In this document: piece by piece, positions 59,285 through 64,000 of the stretch
Layout of the letters: each line of letters starts with the position of its first letter
Numbering within the stretch: position 1 is the first letter of the stretch
From: Lewinella sp. IMCC34183
Lineage (GTDB): Bacteria; Bacteroidota; Bacteroidia; Chitinophagales; Saprospiraceae
NCBI RefSeq assembly: GCF_003390915.1
Contig: NZ_QMEM01000009.1
Location: 1-64,000 of the forward strand
Reading direction: 5' to 3'
Length of the DNA: 64,000 bases
Notes under the pieces: model-generated
Database searches by the model: none
What the model was told of the DNA's origin: nothing
Seen by the model: only the letters and a program-made list of their open reading frames with translations
Program-made: the position numbers and the translations under genes

Positions 59285-61174
59285 CTAGCGCTTGGAGGGC
59301 GTAGCGGGTACCACCGGCACCCGGACCACGCTGGGGTACTCGGCCGAGTGGTGGATGGTGTTGTGGGCGATCACGCCCTCCCGCTCGCTGTGATTGTCGC
59401 CGCCGGTGTTCAGGTTGCGCTCGAAACGGGGGAAGTTGGAACTGCTTACCTCGATACGCAGCCGCTGTCCGGCCTTGAACAGGTTGCTGGTACTTAGGGG
59501 CGTTAGGTCTACCTTGTATACATTGCCTTCTTCCATGAAGACCTCCTTGTCGTAGCCCTCGCGGTAGCGCACGCGCTGGATGGTTTCGTCGAGGTTGTAA
59601 GCACCGCCGTCCTCGTCGACCACGATCAGCTTGAGCGTCAGATCGGTGTCCTTTGCATCGCTGCTCAGGTACAGGGTGGATTCGATGGATCCGCTCACTT
59701 CGGTGTCCTCGGCGAAGGGTTCGGAGGTGTAGACCAGCACGTCGTTGCGGGTTTCCATGCGGCGCTGGTCCATGGATCCGCCCTCCACGGCATCGCCGGT
59801 GCAGCAGACGTTGCCGCCGTAGCTGTACACGGGGTTCATGGGATCGTAGAGGTAGTTGTCGGCATTATCCTTCTTCGGTGCCTCCGTGACCAGGCGGCCG
59901 TCGCCGTACAGCGTGTTGGCGCCGCCGTCGCTGTCGAGGTAGTAGCTCACCATCTCGGCGCTGGGCGGGGGCCAGGCGGAGGTGGTCTGCCACTCGTTGC
60001 TGCCCATGGTGTAGTAGGTCACGCGGGCGAGGGTATCGATGATTTCGGCGGCCGGCTCCTCCTTCAACCACTTATCGAACCAGCCGTAGATGAGGGCGTC
60101 GTAGTCGTAGCGGGCATCGCCTACGCTGCGCTCGCCCACGATGGTATTCTCCGTGGCGCGGGTATAGGCGCAGTGCAGCGTGGGCGCGATCCAGACGTAC
60201 TGGTTTTCGCGGGACTCCTCGGATTCGGCGTTCGCGTGCACGTGGTTGAAGAGGGCCAGGTTGGGACTGATCGAGACGTCGTACCAGCTTGTGAACCAGA
60301 AGGTGGGCACGTCGAAGGGCATATCATCGTGGTAGAGCCCACCCTCGTACCAGGCCGGGTCGTTGGGCTTGCGCTTGATCATCCCCTCGTAGATTCCCTT
60401 AGGGCCGTGATTGCCGGCGATGACCGAGTCTACCGGCAGGGTGCTCAGCATTTCCATCGAGGAGATTTCGGGGTACTCGGGCGACATATCGTAGTAACGT
60501 TGCAGGCGCAGGATGTCCTCCCGCGGCAGTCCCTCGGCCAGGCGCGGCGCGGCGGGGTCGTGCTGCACGTGGTACAGCCAGCTGGTGAAGAGCATCTGGT
60601 GGGCACCGCCGCGGTACCAGTTGCCCTGCTCCATGAACTCCCCTACCCTGCCCACGCCGGCTCCGTAGCCCATCGGCACCATGGCCTTGAGGGCGGGGTG
60701 GCCCAGGCTGGCGACGGCCATCTGCCACTCGGCGGTGGAGCTGCAGCCGTAAAGGCCCACGTTACCGTTGCTCCAGGGCTGGGTGCTCATCCATTCGATG
60801 GCGTCGTAGCCGTCGGTGAGGGGTACGCCGAGGATGTCCCATTCGCCCTCGCTGTAGTAGCGGCCGCGCTCGTTCTGCACCACGTAGGCGTAGCCGCGCT
60901 TGACGGCTTCGTAGGCATTTTGGTACAGGCGCTCCTGCTCCTCACCGTCAACCCAACCGTTGAACTGGTAGGGCGTACGGACGAAGATGATGGGTGCCTT
61001 GGCTACGTCCTTTGGCCGGTAGACGTCGGTGGCCAGTCGCTTGCCGTCGCGCATCGGCACCATGATCTTCTGTTCGATATCGGCGATGGCGGCAAGCTCC
61101 CGGTAGGCCTCCGATTCCTGGGCGCGGACGCAGGTGCAGAGTAAAAGCAGAAGCAGGAGGAGGTGGTTTCGCAT
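59285..61174 (-). CDS. CocE/NonD family hydrolase (X-Pro dipeptidyl-peptidase S15 type)
   Basis: A 629-residue exported alpha/beta-hydrolase. The signal peptide MRNHLLLLLLLLCTCVRAQ is followed by IMVPMRDGKRLATDVYRPKDVAKAPIIFVRTPYQ, nucleophile Ser145 in GNVGLYGCSSTAEWQ, a helical cap, and a C-terminal jelly roll (about 430-620: VYTSEPFAEDTEVSGSIESTLYLSSDAKDTDLTLKLIVVDEDG ... GQRLRIEVSSSNFPRFERNLNTGG). The family includes cocaine esterase, glutaryl-7-ACA acylases and S15 peptidases, so acyl ester or amide hydrolysis is the safe call. ATG 61174 begins the signal. It lies four bases upstream of the aldolase gene start. Confidence 0.87.
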   Translation of the reverse strand: MRNHLLLLLLLLCTCVRAQESEAYRELAAIADIEQKIMVPMRDGKRLATDVYRPKDVAKAPIIFVRTPYQFNGWVDGEEQERLYQNAYEAVKRGYAYVVQNERGRYYSEGEWDILGVPLTDGYDAIEWMSTQPWSNGNVGLYGCSSTAEWQMAVASLGHPALKAMVPMGYGAGVGRVGEFMEQGNWYRGGAHQMLFTSWLYHVQHDPAAPRLAEGLPREDILRLQRYYDMSPEYPEISSMEMLSTLPVDSVIAGNHGPKGIYEGMIKRKPNDPAWYEGGLYHDDMPFDVPTFWFTSWYDVSISPNLALFNHVHANAESEESRENQYVWIAPTLHCAYTRATENTIVGERSVGDARYDYDALIYGWFDKWLKEEPAAEIIDTLARVTYYTMGSNEWQTTSAWPPPSAEMVSYYLDSDGGANTLYGDGRLVTEAPKKDNADNYLYDPMNPVYSYGGNVCCTGDAVEGGSMDQRRMETRNDVLVYTSEPFAEDTEVSGSIESTLYLSSDAKDTDLTLKLIVVDEDGGAYNLDETIQRVRYREGYDKEVFMEEGNVYKVDLTPLSTSNLFKAGQRLRIEVSSSNFPRFERNLNTGGDNHSEREGVIAHNTIHHSAEYPSVVRVPVVPATPSKR

Positions 61175-61559
61175 GGCTGTGTGATTCGATTGGGGCGGGA
61201 AGATACGGGCTACGTGACCGGCGTGGATGGTGAATGCGTCACTTGCCGAGCGTGTCGATGCCCGCGTACCGTGGCCGTTTCTGCCCCACCGGATGTCATG
61301 CCGCACAACGGGTAGGTCAACTCACGCCCGTCGGCAGTCACCCGGAGCCGGTCCTGCGGCTAAGACCGGGAGACATGCAATTATAATATATGTCTACCTA
61401 AGCCGAACAACATTTTTTAATTTTATAAAATTCTAAAATATAAATATATATTCTGCATTATTTTTTATTTACCGAACATAAGCCTACTCCAGCCGGATAT
61501 ATAGTCTTAGTTCCCCGTACCGTCGCGGGAGTCTTTTAACCCATGTAAACGTAAAACCC
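61175..61559. other. Intergenic region with an AT-rich island
   Basis: No gene is apparent in these 385 bases. From about 61376 to 61475 the sequence is almost all A and T, in sharp contrast with its surroundings, and includes the palindrome AATTTTATAAAATT (61420s). This is the presumed promoter region for the lipoprotein gene at 61560, though no clear TAnnTTTG element was found close to its start. Confidence 0.6.
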
Positions 61560-62234
61560 ATGTTCAAAAAACAATACTGTATTCCGCTGCTATTTCTCTT
61601 GCTGCTGACATCCTGCGAGAAGGATTCTGTAGGGTCGGAAGTGCAAGCCCCCGCTGACCAAGACCTACTAATGGTCAACGAAGAGCTCGCCCGGATGGGC
61701 CTAATTTACCTGCCGGCCGAAAGCGAGCAGGCCGGTGAGATGTACTTCGGAGAAAAGGCAGATACTAAGTCAAGCGCTGCTACTTACTCCGTGTACGCCT
61801 ATCAACCAAAAATTGGCCCTGGCAAAGCAATTACCTCCGGCGGCGGCACCCTCAATCCGGCTCCCACGGCCAAGGTTATTATACAAAAGGTCAACAACGT
61901 CAACTACAACACTTATCAATTCGTAGGAGATAAGGTAGAGCAGACGTCCCAGATAACCATATATGCGAAAAGCAACAACATGGTAGTTAACCTGACCGCT
62001 TCCAGACAGATCTACGAAATCGCCTTAAGTACCGGCAGTATCAATCCGTACCGGTACCCCACTGGCGTGGACGCTCCCGTGAATAAATCGCTCGGCCCCC
62101 GCAGAAACGGAGAGACCTTCGGTGGTTGCTTCAGCCGCAATTGGATGTCTTTTTGTGACGATTTCAGTTCCTGCATGGCACAGGCCACCAGCCCGGTGGC
62201 CGTCGGTGCTGCCATCGCTATCTCCTGTATTTAA
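61560..62234 (+). CDS. Unrecognised lipoprotein with a Cys-rich hydrophobic C-terminal tail
   Basis: No family recognised. The 224 residues begin MFKKQYCIPLLFLLLLTSC, a lipoprotein signal with Cys19. The middle (30-185) is soluble and beta-prone (AKVIIQKVNNVNYNTYQFVGDKVEQTSQITIYAKSNNMVVNLTASRQIYEI), and a basic linker (GPRRNGETFGG) leads to a compact tail with Cys190, Cys199, Cys205 and Cys223. That tail is aromatic/acidic at first (FSRNWMSFCDDF), then small and hydrophobic (ATSPVAVGAAIAISCI), like a membrane-inserting or peptide-toxin segment. Codon and base use are less GC-rich than nearby genes. A 62-residue two-TM protein gene follows 10 bases later. Confidence 0.65.
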   Translation: MFKKQYCIPLLFLLLLTSCEKDSVGSEVQAPADQDLLMVNEELARMGLIYLPAESEQAGEMYFGEKADTKSSAATYSVYAYQPKIGPGKAITSGGGTLNPAPTAKVIIQKVNNVNYNTYQFVGDKVEQTSQITIYAKSNNMVVNLTASRQIYEIALSTGSINPYRYPTGVDAPVNKSLGPRRNGETFGGCFSRNWMSFCDDFSSCMAQATSPVAVGAAIAISCI

Positions 62235-62244
62235 CTTCGGCAAC

Positions 62245-62433
62245 ATGAAACGCCTCCTCACCCTGCTAGTGGCATCCTCCCTGCTAATCACGGTCGGCGC
62301 CTACCTCAAGGTCTCCTCTCCCAGCGCGGCCGGCTACGCTAGCTACGTCATGGGCTTCGGTTTACTAATGCTCGCGTTCTGCCTCGGCGCGATGATAACG
62401 CGGGATCGTACTTCAACGCAAAGATCACGCTGA
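62245..62433 (+). CDS. Small two-TM membrane protein
   Basis: A 62-residue protein: MKRLLTLLVASSLLITVGAYLKV is one hydrophobic segment, GYASYVMGFGLLMLAFCLGAMI a second, then a charged tail (TRDRTSTQRSR). The N-terminus could also serve as a signal peptide. No family recognised. It starts 10 bases after the lipoprotein stop and is followed 74 bases later by a strong hairpin, so the two form a closed transcription unit. It might protect from, export or anchor the lipoprotein; that is a guess from position. Confidence 0.55.
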   Translation: MKRLLTLLVASSLLITVGAYLKVSSPSAAGYASYVMGFGLLMLAFCLGAMITRDRTSTQRSR

Positions 62434-62506
62434 CCGTCCGAAAACCTCTTGCTAGCATACGGCGGCTGACGAGAAAGGACGTCAGGGAAAAACGCCCCTC
62501 TGGTAT

Positions 62507-62544
62507 GGAATACCCACCCCGAAAGTGATCGGGGTGGGTATTCC
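62507..62544 (+). terminator. Hairpin terminator after the lipoprotein/2-TM pair
   Basis: A perfect 15-bp stem (GGAATACCCACCCCG with CGGGGTGGGTATTCC) and an eight-base loop AAAGTGAT. No U-run follows, so it may act in both directions; the convergent outer-membrane gene stops at 62612. Confidence 0.65.
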
Positions 62545-62611
62545 TGTCCGACCGCGACGAGCGATGACCAATTTCGGCCAATAAGCGAAGACGCTTACCT
62601 CAGGTCGTATT

Positions 62612-63358
62612 TCAGAAATGTACTCCCATACGCAGTTCAACGCCGGCGACTCCGGCGGGTCGGGCGTAGTTCGTCCGAAACGGCGGCGTCAGTTCCGGTA
62701 GCGGCTCGTTCAGCTTACCCAAGCTGAAGACCGGGCCCAACTCCAAATAGGCGGGCCGACGGGCATCGCGTGAGCTCCGCAGTCCCAGTCCAATACCAAC
62801 GATCGATACCAGAGAACGGGCCCGTAATTCTCCAGGATAACGGCTAACCTCATTTCCACCGCTATCACGTCCTACTTCCGCTCCGCTTACACTAGCGTTC
62901 AGGTTGATCAGCAACGTGTGGTGCACCACCCCGTAGAGTTTGTCGGCGGGCGCCCGAAAGCGTATCTCCAGATCCGTCGGGAGGGATAGGTACTGCATCG
63001 TCATTTCGACGTTGAGGGGCTGCGGCGGGATCATACAGTCCTGGCCGATTAGCCGACAGGCTACGGTTCCGGCATCCGACCGTTGGCCGACGTTGTACAG
63101 GGCATAGCCCACTCCGGCCCGGACCGCCACCTGCTCGCCGATGGGTATGCGCCGCTGTAACTCGACTGCGATGTCTAATCCACCGCCGTAGGGATTGGCG
63201 TAAGCAACATCCTTCAATCCGCTAGCCCACACTACACCAACATTCAGCTGGGCGGTGAAACTGCCGGGATAGATATTAGGCGGGTCGGCCTGAGCGTACA
63301 GCGGGCGAACGGCAAAAGCGAGCAGCACCGCGAACATCAAAAAGAGACGAAAGCGCAT
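62612..63358 (-). CDS. Outer-membrane beta-barrel-like protein
   Basis: A 248-residue exported protein with signal peptide MRFRLFLMFAVLLAFAVRPLYAQA. Beta-strand patterns follow (SFTAQLNVGVVWASGL, GGLDIAVELQRRIPIGEQVAVRAGVGYALYNVG, YLSLPTDLEIRFRAP, LVSIVGIGLGLRSS), ending GVAGVELRMGVHF with a C-terminal Phe as in outer-membrane barrels. Two Cys (VACRLIGQDCMI) could form a loop disulfide. No specific family was recognised. ATG 63358 was chosen for the signal peptide; the frame stays open 29 codons further upstream. It converges on the lipoprotein/2-TM unit. Confidence 0.65.
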   Translation of the reverse strand: MRFRLFLMFAVLLAFAVRPLYAQADPPNIYPGSFTAQLNVGVVWASGLKDVAYANPYGGGLDIAVELQRRIPIGEQVAVRAGVGYALYNVGQRSDAGTVACRLIGQDCMIPPQPLNVEMTMQYLSLPTDLEIRFRAPADKLYGVVHHTLLINLNASVSGAEVGRDSGGNEVSRYPGELRARSLVSIVGIGLGLRSSRDARRPAYLELGPVFSLGKLNEPLPELTPPFRTNYARPAGVAGVELRMGVHF

Positions 63359-63540
63359 CAGCCAGGGGATTTGATCCTTTAATATAGCGTCCTGCGGACG
63401 GCCACCCCCCGGTGCCTTACCACGGTAGTAAAAGCTTAACACCACTGGAGCGATGTGCCCGCAAGCCTACAGGTCCCAGCCAGTGAATTTATGGGTGTCG
63501 CCTTCCCTCTCCGTCACCCCCCGGTTTTCGGGCTTCGCCC

Positions 63541-64000
63541 CTAGTCCGCCACCCGGAAGACCAGGTAATCCCCCACCCGGTGCAGGGCCTCGGAGTCTAT
63601 TTCCGGAGGAAGCGGCTCACCCGAGCTGGTCACGTAGTAGCGGAGCGGGGCACCGCCCCACAGTCCGGCCCCTTCGGATTCGCGTTGCTCCCACAGGTAT
63701 CGCGGATAAAATGCCTCGTCGGAGAAGCTTGCCGGGGAGCCCGCAGGTAAATCTTCCAGCAATTCCGTGGCGGCACGGTACCCACCGGCCATATCGTAGT
63801 AGTACAGGTGCAGGTTGAATTGCGCCGGCACCCGGGCAACCAGCAGGGAGGTACCCAGCAGCGCGGTGACGGTGGCCGTACCCGCTCCGACCTGCCGGGC
63901 CAGACTCACGATCAGGAATACCAGCCCGAAGCTCGCCTGTAGTGGAAGCGTGCGGTGGAAGGGGACGGCGCGCATCCCGACCGCGGTGAAGACCACTGCC
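63541..64000 (-). CDS. C-terminal part of a membrane protein, cut by the window edge
   Basis: The reading frame is open through base 64000, so the start is outside. About 153 residues are visible: two hydrophobic segments (LPLQASFGLVFLIVSLARQVGAG and ATVTALLGTSLLVARVPAQF), then a soluble C-terminal domain (FNLHLYYYDMAGGYRAATELLEDLPAG ... VGDYLVFRVAD). The layout resembles the end of ArnT/PMT-type glycosyltransferase-like membrane proteins of Bacteroidota, but no diagnostic motif is visible. The 180 bases between it and the preceding gene hold nothing recognised. Confidence 0.55.
   Translation of the reverse strand, partial: AVVFTAVGMRAVPFHRTLPLQASFGLVFLIVSLARQVGAGTATVTALLGTSLLVARVPAQFNLHLYYYDMAGGYRAATELLEDLPAGSPASFSDEAFYPRYLWEQRESEGAGLWGGAPLRYYVTSSGEPLPPEIDSEALHRVGDYLVFRVAD

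Noticed and set aside
61376..61475. AT-rich island as a replication origin
   Set aside because: No DnaA-box cluster and no dnaA, dnaN or gidA genes nearby; a promoter region of a transferred unit is simpler.

Overview
The window is about 64 kb of GC-rich chromosome from a member of the Bacteroidota, most likely a marine Saprospiraceae (Lewinella-type) bacterium. This is inferred from several things: the TAnnTTTG promoter elements, a SusC/SusD pair, Bacteroidota-type enzymes (archaeal/eukaryotic-type prolyl-tRNA synthetase, zinc-site-less Tgt), a CrtY plus CruF carotenoid set, and the lack of Shine-Dalgarno sites. No transposase, integrase, CRISPR array or tRNA was seen.

Layout. Bases 1-757 hold no protein gene. 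They carry the leader of an rRNA operon transcribed leftward out of the window, with three tandem promoters. Bases 758-6596 hold carotenoid genes: crtY and cruF overlap, crtB and crtI overlap, and a secreted amidohydrolase and a DUF2306 membrane protein lie among them. Bases 6645-11195 are mostly housekeeping (pth, tgt, pyrH), followed by a class A beta-lactamase-fold protein and a small beta-barrel protein.

Bases 11283-37413 are a polysaccharide utilisation region for xylan-type hemicellulose. It has SusC/SusD, two GH43 enzymes, a GH10 xylanase, a GH95 enzyme, a sialate-O-acetylesterase/GH97 fusion, a double CE1 esterase and its single-domain paralogue, and a TlpA-like protein. The GH10 gene is the first of a tight five-gene run that also encodes a sugar-acid dehydratase with the three Fe-S cysteines of pentonate dehydratases, a GntP-type permease, an FAH-fold dehydratase and a 2-oxoglutarate-semialdehyde dehydrogenase. 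Together these can take a pentonate to 2-oxoglutarate without phosphorylation (Weimberg type). The sugar dehydrogenase, the lactonase and any dedicated regulator are not in the window.

Bases 37765-54398 are mixed: a YdjM-like membrane protein, a FadL-like barrel, a secreted protein with Ser/Arg-Pro repeats, proS-CYTH-GHMP kinase, alanine dehydrogenase, tsaE, YceI, an oxidative pentose phosphate set (gnd, rpiB, zwf) around an unknown membrane protein, and nadB. Bases 54498-64000 hold an ATP-dependent DNA ligase with its partner exonuclease, a lower-GC Fic protein, an HpcH/HpaI aldolase with a CocE/NonD hydrolase, an AT-rich island with an unrecognised Cys-tailed lipoprotein and a small membrane protein, an outer-membrane protein, and a membrane protein cut by the window edge.

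The least explained items are: hairpin repeats whose stems change by compensating substitutions while a GAGC-N3/4-GCGA cap stays fixed (8450-8603 and 52712-52732); the lipoprotein/2-TM pair at 61560-62433; the SR-repeat secreted protein; a GH97 3'-end remnant next to the intact GH97 fusion; and a possible ATCGAT-centred operator shared by hemicellulose promoters.
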